From: Candidatus Heimdallarchaeota archaeon
GTDB lineage: Archaea > Asgardarchaeota > Heimdallarchaeia > Heimdallarchaeales > Heimdallarchaeaceae
DNA: 64,000 bases
Assembly (NCBI GenBank): GCA_019057815.1
Contig: JAHLWR010000012.1
Location: forward strand, 60,273 to 124,272
Reading direction: 5' to 3'
The position numbers and the translations under genes were made by a program. Shown piece by piece: positions 26,974 through 34,871 of this stretch. The notes beneath the pieces are model-generated. The model made no database searches, was not told the DNA's origin, and was given only the letters and a program-made list of their open reading frames with translations. How positions within the stretch are numbered: position 1 is the stretch's first letter; each line of letters opens with the position of its first letter.

Positions 26974-28122
26974 CTAATTTAGTTCTGCTATTTTTTTACA
27001 AATAGCTTCTGCCATTCCCGAAGTTGTTGTAACTCCACCCATGTCATATGTACGAGCTTTTCCTTCTGCAATAACTGCAGCAACAGCATTTTCTATCTTT
27101 TGAGCTAATTCATTTTCACCCAACCAATCCAACATCATTTTAGCTGCAAGAATAGTAGCAATTGGGTTTACTTTGTTCATCCCTACATATTTAGGTGCTG
27201 AACCATGAGTTGGTTCAAAGACTGCGAATTTTTCACCTATATTACCAGAACACGCAAATCCTAGCCCTCCTATCAGTTGAGCAGCTAAATCAGAAATAAT
27301 ATCACCAAACATATTAGAAGAAACTAGAACACCATAATTCTGAGGATTCTTAACTAACCACATAGCCATAGCATCGATGTTGGTTTCCCATAACTCAACG
27401 TCTTCATAATTTTCAATCAATTTTCGAGCTTCTCTTATCATCATTCCGCTTGTTTCTCTGATAACATTCGGTTTTTCCACTACAGTAACAGTTGGATAAG
27501 CGAATTTTTTAGCATAGTCCATACTAGCTTTTAAGATGCGTTGAACTCCATCTCTAGTAAAGATTCTTGTTGAAATAGCTACATCATCTAAGTTCGCTTC
27601 AGCAAATCTTTTAGCTTTAGGGTGGTTCTCAACAATAGTTTTCATAACTTCATCAGGTACTGGGTGCCATTCAATTCCTACATACAAACCTTCAGTATTC
27701 TCACGGAAAACTACTAAATCGATATCATCACGGAAATTTAATGGGTTCCCAGAATAAGCTTTGCATGGGCGTAAATTGACATACAAGTCAAACAGCTGTC
27801 GTAGTTTAACAATTGGGCTAAAATAAACTAATCCTTTATCTTGTAATTCAGGTATCAATTCCTTAGCAGCTTCATCTTTAGGTTTTGAAGTAATAGCACC
27901 AAATAAGGAACAAGTTGATCCTTTTAATAAATCGATAGTTCTGTCAGGTAAGGGGTTGCCTTCTTTGACCCAGAACTCCCAGCCAATATCACCATAAGTG
28001 TATTCAGCTTTTTCACTAAAACCTACAGCATCAAGAACATTGATAGCTGCTTCTATAGTATCTTTACCAATACCATCGCCTGGTAAAATCGCAATCTTAT
28101 ATTTACTCATTATAACATTCAC
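26974..28122 (-). CDS. icd: Isocitrate dehydrogenase, probably NADP-dependent
   Basis: The 382-residue protein belongs to the beta-decarboxylating dehydrogenase family: ILPGDGIGKDTIEAA at the start, LRQLFDLYVNLRP, VVFRENTEGLYVGIEW, VEKPNVIRETSG, NMFGDIISDLAAQLIGG and FEPTHGSAPKYVGMNKVNP. The HGSAPKY sequence has the Lys-Tyr pair that binds the 2'-phosphate of NADP in E. coli isocitrate dehydrogenase; NAD enzymes have Asp-Ile there. 3-Isopropylmalate or homoisocitrate dehydrogenase remain possible, since these families share folds and the substrate loop (SPIVKLRQ) is not decisive. The citrate-related neighbours favour isocitrate. The start is ATG-AAT-GTT-ATA-ATG after GGTGA; the inner ATG (28110) is possible. 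Confidence 0.78.
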   Translation of the reverse strand: MNVIMSKYKIAILPGDGIGKDTIEAAINVLDAVGFSEKAEYTYGDIGWEFWVKEGNPLPDRTIDLLKGSTCSLFGAITSKPKDEAAKELIPELQDKGLVYFSPIVKLRQLFDLYVNLRPCKAYSGNPLNFRDDIDLVVFRENTEGLYVGIEWHPVPDEVMKTIVENHPKAKRFAEANLDDVAISTRIFTRDGVQRILKASMDYAKKFAYPTVTVVEKPNVIRETSGMMIREARKLIENYEDVELWETNIDAMAMWLVKNPQNYGVLVSSNMFGDIISDLAAQLIGGLGFACSGNIGEKFAVFEPTHGSAPKYVGMNKVNPIATILAAKMMLDWLGENELAQKIENAVAAVIAEGKARTYDMGGVTTTSGMAEAICKKIAELN

Positions 28123-28133
28123 CCTTTTTTTAG

Positions 28134-28706
28134 TTATTTAGTTTCAAATAATTTCTTGATTGGAGCAAAACAAAGAAAATCACATCGGCTAACTATTTCA
28201 ACTTCTGGTAATCTGTCAATTTTGTCTCCTTCCTTACTGTGAAAAACTATTGCTTGACGCACAACTAAAGGTAAATCAAACTCATAGACTATTTCCAATC
28301 CTTGTGCAGGATGTCTTATCCGTTTTCCAGCAATGGTTTGTTTGATGTTTCCAGTTGAGTCTTTTTCGTATTCAACAAACTTTCCAACGTCATGCAGTAA
28401 TGCTGCAGCTATTAATTCATCTCTATTCAGTTTATCTCCCAATCCTAACATCTCATATCTTTCATATGTGGCTATACACATTTGAGTAACTGCCCTGATA
28501 TGATCAATAATGTTTATTTTTGGTGCTTTACCTTCTCCAATTAATTCAGGTATCAATAATGTAAATGGAATTGTTCTTATCTCCTCTTCTTTCCATCCAC
28601 CTAAATTAATCGCTTTCTCAAGAGATTTAGCAACTTTTTTTTGCAAATCAATATTTTTAATCTCTTCTAGTTCAGGAAACAGGTTTTTTATATCCATTAT
28701 TACCAA
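28134..28706 (-). CDS. HD-domain phosphohydrolase-like protein
   Basis: The 190-residue protein has an HD metal site: NIIDHIRAVTQ, ALLHDVGKFVEY, RHPAQG, FHSKEG and a last SRCDF. HD proteins hydrolyse phosphates in nucleotides, or act on nucleic acids; the substrate here is unknown. It is the first gene of the citrate operon and ends 11 nt before the isocitrate dehydrogenase gene. The frame opens TTG-GTA-ATA-ATG; the ATG (28697) after GGTTGGTAATA is the better start. Confidence 0.7.
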   Translation of the reverse strand: MVIMDIKNLFPELEEIKNIDLQKKVAKSLEKAINLGGWKEEEIRTIPFTLLIPELIGEGKAPKINIIDHIRAVTQMCIATYERYEMLGLGDKLNRDELIAAALLHDVGKFVEYEKDSTGNIKQTIAGKRIRHPAQGLEIVYEFDLPLVVRQAIVFHSKEGDKIDRLPEVEIVSRCDFLCFAPIKKLFETK

Positions 28707-28753
28707 CCTCTAATATCACTTTGTCTGTACAAATTAAGAAACGATAATTATCT

Positions 28754-28764
28754 CAATTTATACA
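28754..28764 (-). promoter_or_regulatory. TATA-like promoter of the citrate operon
   Basis: On the minus strand this reads TGTATAAATTG, about 55-60 nt before the first start codon of the operon. It implies a short leader of roughly 35 nt that holds the GGTTGGTAAT ribosome-binding region. No strong palindrome is seen nearby. Confidence 0.4.
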
Positions 28765-28857
28765 AGTTTTTTTAATGTAAAAGTATTTTTAATGAGTTAT
28801 AATTAAGCATTTTGCTACGACTTCTTTTTTTAAAGATAATATAATTTTGAGTATTGA

Positions 28858-29334
28858 CTATTGTTTTTTATATAACAAAATATCTCTTTTTGTTTTCGCA
28901 TAAATTAACCACAGCATAATCGCGGAAAAGAGAGCTAAACTAACATAAATCATAGTTAGTGATAAGTTGATTAAATTATCTACATCATCGAAAGTTAATA
29001 TTCCTTTAGAAAAATATTGAGCAATAAAATAAAAAATAATCGACTGAAAGCAAGGTAGCACTGCTAAAAAGACAATTCTTTCTTTTAATGTAATAAATAG
29101 AAATATTGACAGAAACAAACATGCAATCGATAAGAGAATTGAAAAAACTAGTCTTAATTGATAGTTAACATCTAAATTAATATGATAAACTCCTATTACG
29201 TTGTGTGAAATCATCAGATTGAAATTAATAATTACAGAAAATATTGGTGTAATAATCAAACTAAACGTAAAAACCGAAATAACAAATATCTTTCCTGCTT
29301 TAGAATTCTGGAAGTATTCTTTAAATCGATTCAT
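28858..29334 (-). CDS. Four-TM membrane protein, unknown function
   Basis: The 158-residue product has four clear hydrophobic segments (about 14-38, 55-78, 83-107 and 122-147) with short loops and a Lys-rich tail. No family is recognised. It lies downstream of the feo operon on the same strand, with a 51-nt gap after the small Cys-rich gene, and may be a late member of that operon. Coding is supported by the clean four-helix pattern. Confidence 0.5.
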   Translation of the reverse strand: MNRFKEYFQNSKAGKIFVISVFTFSLIITPIFSVIINFNLMISHNVIGVYHINLDVNYQLRLVFSILLSIACLFLSIFLFITLKERIVFLAVLPCFQSIIFYFIAQYFSKGILTFDDVDNLINLSLTMIYVSLALFSAIMLWLIYAKTKRDILLYKKQ

Positions 29335-29385
29335 TAAAGGATGGAGAAGATTTTGAAATATATACTTTGTTATCTCTTTATTGTA

Positions 29386-29547
29386 CTACTTTTTAAACGT
29401 GTTTTCCTTTCGTTTTATAGTGAAAGAATATTTCTCATTATCTAGCCATGGGCAACTAGAACAGTCACTACAACTGCTTTTGCAAGATCCTCTTGAGACG
29501 AAAATCCTTATGAACCATCTTCGAATCATTTGCAATTTAATTTTCAT
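29386..29547 (-). CDS. Small Cys-rich protein coupled to feoB
   Basis: A 53-codon ORF starts with ATG four bases after the feoB stop, in the context GGGGTAATAATATG. The product has a basic start (MKIKLQMIRRWFIRIF) and a four-Cys cluster GSCKSSCSDCSSCPW, with C22-x3-C26-x2-C29-x2-C32. Small Cys-rich proteins encoded right after FeoB are known ('FeoB-associated Cys-rich membrane protein'), and one role proposed for them is iron handling at the FeoB pore. This one lacks a clear membrane helix but has an amphipathic basic N-terminus. It is too short for common ORF length cut-offs and is easily missed. Confidence 0.65.
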   Translation of the reverse strand: MKIKLQMIRRWFIRIFVSRGSCKSSCSDCSSCPWLDNEKYSFTIKRKENTFKK

Positions 29548-29551
29548 ATTA

Positions 29552-31636
29552 TTACCCCATAACAAGTACTAACAGATGATAAACAATAGTCGTTATTATT
29601 GTGGTTAATATTAGTGGATAGAAAAAGCCTAAAGCTGTAAGTTTCCAACTTCTTGATTCTGATTTCATTGTAGCTATTGTTGCAAAACAAGGAGCATAAG
29701 TCATTTGAAATATCAAGAAAGATATAACTTGAGGAATGGTCCAAGCAGCTAAAAGAGCTGAAACAATGGTACCTCCTGAAGAATAAAGAATACCTAGAGC
29801 AGATATTATAACTTCTTTTGCACCTATCCCGAAAGCTAAAGGAACAATCATTTTCCAATCTAAACCCATCATGGGATAAGTAACATATGCTAAACCCCTT
29901 CCTACATACCCAATAATAGTTTTTTCTGGGACGACATTAAATGGTATATTGCTAACTATCCAGATAAGGATTGATGCGATAAAAATCATCGTTCCAGCTT
30001 TTATCAGAAAAATTCTGGTTCTTTCCCAAGTAAGATAACCAATATTTCTGAATCTTGGTCTACGATACTCAGGTAGTTCAAGAATCAAGGGTAGCTTTTC
30101 TTCATTTTTCCTGAAAAAGGATGCAAGAAAAGCTGTTATCAAGACAAAAAATATGCTTAAACCGTAGAGAAGCAATAAGATAATAGCAGCTAACCAAGGT
30201 TTAAAGAAAATACCTGTTATAAAAGCAAGCACTCCTAATCTTGCTGCACAAGGAATAAATGAATTCGCTAGTATCATAATTTTGCGATCACTTTCATTCT
30301 TGATTGTTCGCGTAGCCATAATTCCCGCCACGTTACACCCAAAACCCATTATCAGACTTAAGAATGCAGTTCCTTGTAGACCAAATTTTCCCATTACTTT
30401 ATCCATTAAATATGCAGACCTTGCTAAATATCCTGAATCTTCTAAAATGGCAACTAAAGTATAAAAAATCGCGATTATAGGGAGAAAGAGTAGAACTGCA
30501 CCTATTCCTGCTATAACACCATCAACTATTAAACTATTCAGAATTGCTGGAGAATTAACATTGAGTAATAATGACGATATCCAATTTGCAAATTTACTAA
30601 CCAACCAGTCCATCCCTTCAAGTATCGGACTTGACAAATAGAAAGTTATTAAGAAGAAAATAGCGTAAATTATTATAAGGATTGGAAAACCCCAAAATCT
30701 ATGTAGGACTATTTTGTCTACTTTGTCGCTTTTCTTTTCCTGAAATTCGCTTAGACCATAAACTGATTTAGAAAGAATTTGTTGAATAGCACGATATTTT
30801 CTTTTAGATATCTCAGATGAAGGAATGTAATCCTCTGTCTCTTTAAAGTGTTCAATCTTTTTTCTAACATTAGAAAGATCATATTCTTTTTCTAGTTCTG
30901 TTAGTATACTTTCGTCTCCTTCAAGTACCTTAAACGCTAACCACTCGGTGGGGTAGTTTATCAGAACATTTCGATCATCAATTTGTTTTCGTATACTTTG
31001 AAGCATTAATTCAATTTTTCTCGGATAAACTACTTTCGCAGGAGTAAAATGGTATTTTTCTGTGTGCAATGTGTCATATAAGAATTTTTTAAGTGATATG
31101 TATGACATATCATCAAAAGCACTAACTAATACAACAGGAATACCTAACTGCTCTTGCAATTTGATTCTATCTATAGTGATTCCTTCTTTATCTGCAATAT
31201 CCATCATATTTACAACTAAAGCTACATTTGAGGTCAATTCCATTGTTTGTAAGGCTATAAATAATGTTCTTTCTAATCTAGAAGCATCAACAATGACACA
31301 AACTAAATCAGGTTTTTCTTCAATAACAAACTGCCTTGTAATCAGTTCTTCTTCAGAACGAGCTGTTAGAGAATAAGTTCCTGGTAAATCAGTTAATGAA
31401 AAATACTCATCTGAAAGAATAAAATGTCCCTCTTTTTTCTCAATAGTCTTACCTGGCCAGTTTCCGATGTGTTGATGACTCCCTGTTAATCCATTGAAAA
31501 GAGAGGATTTTCCCACATTAGGATTACCTAAAAAAGCAATACGATGCTCTATCCCATGATCAATCTTAGTAGGATCGAATCTAGTTCTATGGTGAAACTT
31601 ACGTCCTCTTCCTGAAAATCTTCTCTTTCCGTGCAT
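29552..31636 (-). CDS. feoB: Ferrous iron transporter FeoB
   Basis: The 694-residue protein has the FeoB G domain with P-loop LGNPNVGKSSLFN (about 36-48), switch region GNWPGKTIEKKEG, DLPGTYSL and VNMMD. A helical GDI-like spacer (to about 300) and a membrane domain of about eight segments follow. The first gate motif region LMGFGCNVAGIMATRTI and the second GAKEVIISALGILYSSGG are present. It imports Fe2+. An unusual basic and His-containing N-terminal tail of about 30 residues (MHGKRRFSGRGRKFHHR) precedes the G domain. It lies between feoA upstream and the small Cys-rich gene downstream in one operon. Confidence 0.95.
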   Translation of the reverse strand: MHGKRRFSGRGRKFHHRTRFDPTKIDHGIEHRIAFLGNPNVGKSSLFNGLTGSHQHIGNWPGKTIEKKEGHFILSDEYFSLTDLPGTYSLTARSEEELITRQFVIEEKPDLVCVIVDASRLERTLFIALQTMELTSNVALVVNMMDIADKEGITIDRIKLQEQLGIPVVLVSAFDDMSYISLKKFLYDTLHTEKYHFTPAKVVYPRKIELMLQSIRKQIDDRNVLINYPTEWLAFKVLEGDESILTELEKEYDLSNVRKKIEHFKETEDYIPSSEISKRKYRAIQQILSKSVYGLSEFQEKKSDKVDKIVLHRFWGFPILIIIYAIFFLITFYLSSPILEGMDWLVSKFANWISSLLLNVNSPAILNSLIVDGVIAGIGAVLLFLPIIAIFYTLVAILEDSGYLARSAYLMDKVMGKFGLQGTAFLSLIMGFGCNVAGIMATRTIKNESDRKIMILANSFIPCAARLGVLAFITGIFFKPWLAAIILLLLYGLSIFFVLITAFLASFFRKNEEKLPLILELPEYRRPRFRNIGYLTWERTRIFLIKAGTMIFIASILIWIVSNIPFNVVPEKTIIGYVGRGLAYVTYPMMGLDWKMIVPLAFGIGAKEVIISALGILYSSGGTIVSALLAAWTIPQVISFLIFQMTYAPCFATIATMKSESRSWKLTALGFFYPLILTTIITTIVYHLLVLVMG

Positions 31637-31668
31637 TGAAAAACACCACGTTTGGATTGCTTTAAATT

Positions 31669-31926
31669 TTAGTTTTCAGATATAACCTCAATTTTTGCAG
31701 CTAATCCTCTACCAATTGCAACTCTGGTTCCTTTGATCTCTACTATCACAGGACCCTCATCATTTTTTAGGATCTTGATTTTTTCATCTTCAATAATTCC
31801 GAGATCAGATAAGTAATTACGTGCCCTAAAACCTGCAATAATTCGCTTTATTTTTAAAATGACATCTTTATTGGCATCACAGAGCGTTCGTGTCAGTTGC
31901 ATCCACTTCAACATCATGGGAACCAT
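31669..31926 (-). CDS. feoA: FeoA-like SH3-fold protein
   Basis: From ATG 31926 the product is about 85 residues. It has the FeoA core: an initial strand, GFRARNYLSDLGIIEDEKIKILKNDEGPVIVEIKGTRVAIGRGLAAKIEV. This is the typical 'G.....L..lGi..G..i.......P..v...g..ial....a..i.V' pattern. The frame is open to a TTG at 31956, but that region contains the palindromic operator and probable transcription start, so ATG 31926 or the ATG at 31917 is more likely. It precedes feoB by 32 nt. It probably supports FeoB-driven Fe2+ uptake. Confidence 0.88.
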   Translation of the reverse strand: MVPMMLKWMQLTRTLCDANKDVILKIKRIIAGFRARNYLSDLGIIEDEKIKILKNDEGPVIVEIKGTRVAIGRGLAAKIEVISEN

Positions 31927-31937
31927 GGTTATTATAA

Positions 31938-31970
31938 AATTTTTGGATGTGTCCAAAAATTATTTTTGGA
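31938..31970 (-). promoter_or_regulatory. Overlapping palindromes at the feo promoter, candidate iron operator
   Basis: Two inverted repeats share an arm. The first has perfect 10-bp arms (AATTTTTGGA ... TCCAAAAATT) with a 4-bp spacer at 31938-31961. The second has 8-bp arms (TCCAAAAA ... TTTTTGGA) with a 3-bp spacer at 31952-31970. On the minus strand a TATA-like GTTTATA (31972-31978) lies directly upstream, so the palindromes sit where transcription of feoA should start. A DtxR/IdeR-type iron repressor binding here would block the promoter; that regulator is not in this window. Confidence 0.6.
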
Positions 31971-32087
31971 TATAAACGCATTCTGTCCAAATTTCAGTTC
32001 AAAATGCTTTATTAAAAATTACAAGTTTCAAACAATTTCTAAAATCTTTATGTTCGGTAAAATAGAATTTTTGATGTTTTTTCTTTT

Positions 32088-32107
32088 AACAGAACAGAAC
32101 AGAACAG
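32088..32107. repeat. Tandem pentamer AACAG x 4
   Basis: Four exact copies of AACAG lie in the gap between the feo promoter and the 3' end of the histidine kinase gene. No function is evident. Confidence 0.7.
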
Positions 32108-32115
32108 AAGTATCT

Positions 32116-32130
32116 CCCCTTTTGTAGGGG
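32116..32130 (-). terminator. Small hairpin after the histidine kinase gene
   Basis: CCCCT TTTGT AGGGG can form a 5-bp stem with a 5-base loop, four bases beyond the stop of the 32135-33199 gene. No T-run follows in the minus direction, so a terminator role is only a guess. Confidence 0.2.
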
Positions 32131-32134
32131 TATT

Positions 32135-33199
32135 TCATACTTCCCATTCAACAATTGGTACCTTGAAAATCATTCTTATACCAGTTATTTTTCCAGCCCG
32201 TTTGATATCTTGAAGTTTTAATCTCATTCGATATTTATCGAGAAGACTATCAATGACGATAATGTCTATCTTTTTATTTTCTGTTTCATGTGAAGAGGTA
32301 ATTTCTCTTTTCTCTTCAAGACTTAGCTGAACACCTTCTATGTGAAGAACTATTCTTGCTTCTTCCATTGTTGGAGCGTGAATATTGATTTCAACTACTA
32401 TAGGCTTTGTTGTATTCTCTGTTCTATATTCTAACATTTTTATCATTAAATTGACAAATACTCGATATGTAAATTCATCTCCTGCTACAATATAGTTACT
32501 CATTTTATTTATTTCAATAGAGAGACTTGATGAAAAGAAGTTTTGAATATATCGTATGGCATGATTCATTATATCAGCTATTTTTTGGTTGACTAGTGGC
32601 TTAGAAGTATCCATAATCCCTAATATTTTCGCATTTTGGATTAAATAAATACTTTTGACAGTTACATCTCTCATTCTTTGATGTATTTGATTAAAGGTAG
32701 TAGCATCTAATTTATCCATCTCATACAAACGTTTAATCATATCAAGGTATCCTATCTCGGTATGCATTTTATTTAACAAGTCGTGTCGTAGAAGAGAGTT
32801 TAACAACTGACCTCTGCTTTCTGAATCTACAATCTGGAGAACATCTCTACAAATTAGAACAAACAGAACTTCTTCTTCAACTTTGATTAATGTTGCAGAG
32901 ATATCAAATGGTATGAGTATTTTCTCTGTTGTTTTTATATTAAAACGCTCTATTTCTTTCCCATTAGCTATAACATCATCGCAGAAACCTTTGAAAGTTT
33001 TTGGCATCTCTAAGAAATTCGTGAATTTCTTCTTTCGCATATTTTTTAATGTTAAACCCAGATAACGACAAGCAAGAATATTGGCTTCATAAATTTGATA
33101 ATCCTTATTGATAAAGAGTATCATATCCAAGCTTTCTTGGAATAGGATATCAAATGCTTCTTGCAATAAATTAATGTCAGTTTCTGGATTCATACACAT
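32135..33199 (-). CDS. PAS histidine kinase with degenerate ATPase domain
   Basis: The 354-residue protein has an N-terminal PAS domain (about 12-125, FQESLDMILFINKDYQIYEAN) and an archaeal-type H-box at about 135-160 (LLNSLLRHDLLNKMHTEIGYLDM). The phospho-acceptor His lies in the RHDLLNK motif. A C-terminal ATPase-like region follows. Its N-box, D-x-G-x-G and G-x-G motifs are not recognisable; where DxGxG is expected it reads HIEGVQLSLEEK. Autophosphorylation is therefore doubtful. No transmembrane segment or receiver domain is present. It may share the carS transcript (see the 22-residue ORF between). Confidence 0.7.
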   Translation of the reverse strand: MCMNPETDINLLQEAFDILFQESLDMILFINKDYQIYEANILACRYLGLTLKNMRKKKFTNFLEMPKTFKGFCDDVIANGKEIERFNIKTTEKILIPFDISATLIKVEEEVLFVLICRDVLQIVDSESRGQLLNSLLRHDLLNKMHTEIGYLDMIKRLYEMDKLDATTFNQIHQRMRDVTVKSIYLIQNAKILGIMDTSKPLVNQKIADIMNHAIRYIQNFFSSSLSIEINKMSNYIVAGDEFTYRVFVNLMIKMLEYRTENTTKPIVVEINIHAPTMEEARIVLHIEGVQLSLEEKREITSSHETENKKIDIIVIDSLLDKYRMRLKLQDIKRAGKITGIRMIFKVPIVEWEV

Positions 33200-33200
33200 T

Positions 33201-33269
33201 TCACGCTATAATTAACAAATTTACTATACATAATATCATAAAAAGATTTCGAATTAGTTCTTTTTTCAT
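33201..33269 (-). CDS. Possible 22-residue membrane peptide
   Basis: An ATG overlaps the carS stop codon (TAATG), 6 nt after GTGTGG. The ORF encodes MKKELIRNLFMILCIVNLLIIA and stops one base before the histidine kinase start. A charged start followed by one hydrophobic helix could make a small membrane peptide. The tight packing between two genes suggests translational coupling. There is no homology evidence, so it may be chance. Confidence 0.3.
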   Translation of the reverse strand: MKKELIRNLFMILCIVNLLIIA

Positions 33270-33802
33270 TAATACCACACCTTCTTTAATTTTAACCAAT
33301 AACCAAGTATATTTGATATAAAATGAACTAGAGGAGTTAACGTAATTAAAATTATGAAAAAGAACCAAGGCGTAGGTAAAATGAAAGGCCAAGCAAATAG
33401 CAACCCTATTACCATCCACGATCCTTGATCATAGAGAATTAAAGGTCCTCCTGGCTTGATATCTAGTCTTCGTTTAATAAATGCACCCATCAAATCAGCA
33501 GTATGATCACCAAGACTCATAAAAAAGCCTATATACCAAGGAAAATTGACGAAAATACCTTTTTTTTCATCCATCAGATACCAAAGAATTACTCCAGTTA
33601 ATGTACCAACTACTATTCCCCAAATAATGCCTTTCCAAGTTTTATTATCTCCAAATAACCTTCTACCATCTTTGAGAGTTTTCCCTAAGTCTACTGGTGT
33701 TTTCCCTCCACCCAAAAGATGTGCTGCAGTGTTGCATAGATATATAGGTAGCCCAAAGACAAAAGCATAGAATACATTCAACCATGATGCAGACGGGTAC
33801 AC
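33269..33802 (-). CDS. carS: CDP-archaeol synthase
   Basis: The 177-residue membrane protein has the CarS/DUF46 pattern: PVDLGKTLKDGRRLFGDNKTWKGIIWG, then SLGDHTADLMGAFIKRRLDIKPGGPLILYDQGSW, with about five membrane segments. CarS joins CTP to 2,3-di-O-geranylgeranylglyceryl phosphate in archaeal phospholipid synthesis. This is the clearest sign that the cell makes archaeal ether lipids. It starts with GTG at 33802. No other lipid gene lies nearby. Confidence 0.9.
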   Translation of the reverse strand: MYPSASWLNVFYAFVFGLPIYLCNTAAHLLGGGKTPVDLGKTLKDGRRLFGDNKTWKGIIWGIVVGTLTGVILWYLMDEKKGIFVNFPWYIGFFMSLGDHTADLMGAFIKRRLDIKPGGPLILYDQGSWMVIGLLFAWPFILPTPWFFFIILITLTPLVHFISNILGYWLKLKKVWY

Positions 33803-33911
33803 ATTCTTAATTGTATGTTGTTACTAATAAATTTTTTTGTTGGTCGAAATAGAGAAAAAGATATTAAGGTAATCATAAAATAGAAATATAGACTGCTTCA
33901 AGGGGTTCAAC

Positions 33912-34820
33912 TTGAGTCTTCAACAGAAAAGAAAAAAAATTGAGTACGAGTGCAATCTTTGCAGAAAAACAAGGGTTCTCTATATCCTTCCTGCATTACA
34001 CAAGAATGTTGATGATAAAGGGTATATTGAATATGTTGATGTTCACCAATGTCGAAACGAGCTAATCACTGCAAATATCATCTATGTTGATAGAAGCTTA
34101 ACTGTGAGATCTCAAGTTCCTGTAGATGTCGGTGATGATCTCAGTTCTAAACAAATTAATTCTCTAAACATTCCATCACCCAAGAAAGTTGGTTTTCAAA
34201 AGTGTGAAATTACTCCAATGAAGGATTTTAGAAGAAAGAATTTGAAGGGTATTTATATTAAAGATAAGCTTAGACAGTGTGATTTTAGCTTAAAAAAGAA
34301 AGGGGATGGAAGAGAAATAAACATCCTTTCTGAGTTGAAATTCATTGAGATTAAAGCAGTTGTTGCAAAAAGTGTAGATGTCGACATTGCAACAGAATGG
34401 TTTAAACAGATAGCTTCAATTCTAGAAGCGATTGTACTTCTCGACAATGAGATGTTAGCTTTTCTGATTACTTATTTAGATCCTAAGCTACCTTCTCTCA
34501 CATCAGGGGATACTATAATTGAAATTGATTATATTCTGCACGCGAAAAGCTCCTTTCCTAAATCATCACTCAAATCTTTTGCTATTTTTCGAAGACAGTG
34601 GAATAAAATTAGTGAAGGAATGGGTAGTAAAGACTTTAGCATATATGAAAAACTAATCACTTATTGTATCGGAAATCAACATAAAACGCTTCTAGATATC
34701 TTTGAGAAAGCAGAAGAAAATATGAGTTTTGTAGATTTTGTCACTGCTATGCAGCAGCTATCGATGTTAGGGATGTTAAATATTCGAAAAGTTGAATTTT
34801 TCACAGTGAAGGAAGTTTAG
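33912..34820 (+). CDS. Protein with N-terminal zinc-finger-like motif, unknown function
   Basis: The 302-residue product starts with TTG (no early ATG). Near the N-terminus it has YECNLCRKTRVLYILP and later DVHQCRNELITANIIYVDR, so C14-x2-C17 with a later His-Gln-Cys group could form a zinc site. The rest is a mixed alpha/beta region and a helical C-terminus (about 230-300) with no membrane helix. I recognise no family. Coding is supported by the long open frame and clear start and stop between two AT-rich gaps. Confidence 0.5.
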   Translation: MSLQQKRKKIEYECNLCRKTRVLYILPALHKNVDDKGYIEYVDVHQCRNELITANIIYVDRSLTVRSQVPVDVGDDLSSKQINSLNIPSPKKVGFQKCEITPMKDFRRKNLKGIYIKDKLRQCDFSLKKKGDGREINILSELKFIEIKAVVAKSVDVDIATEWFKQIASILEAIVLLDNEMLAFLITYLDPKLPSLTSGDTIIEIDYILHAKSSFPKSSLKSFAIFRRQWNKISEGMGSKDFSIYEKLITYCIGNQHKTLLDIFEKAEENMSFVDFVTAMQQLSMLGMLNIRKVEFFTVKEV

Positions 34821-34871
34821 CTGCTCTTTTTTTCGCAACAATTATAAGAGACTTAACTGTTTTTCTAAATA

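Noticed and set aside
29381..29572. 63-codon plus-strand ORF downstream of feoB
   Set aside because: It lies opposite the small Cys-rich gene, which has a better start, position and motif.
31897..32127. 76-codon plus-strand ORF across the feo promoter
   Set aside because: It crosses the palindromic operator and the pentamer repeat, and its product looks random.
33201..33419. 72-codon minus-strand ORF overlapping carS
   Set aside because: Most of it is carS read in another frame. Only its last 22 codons, with their own ATG, were kept as a possible micro-ORF.
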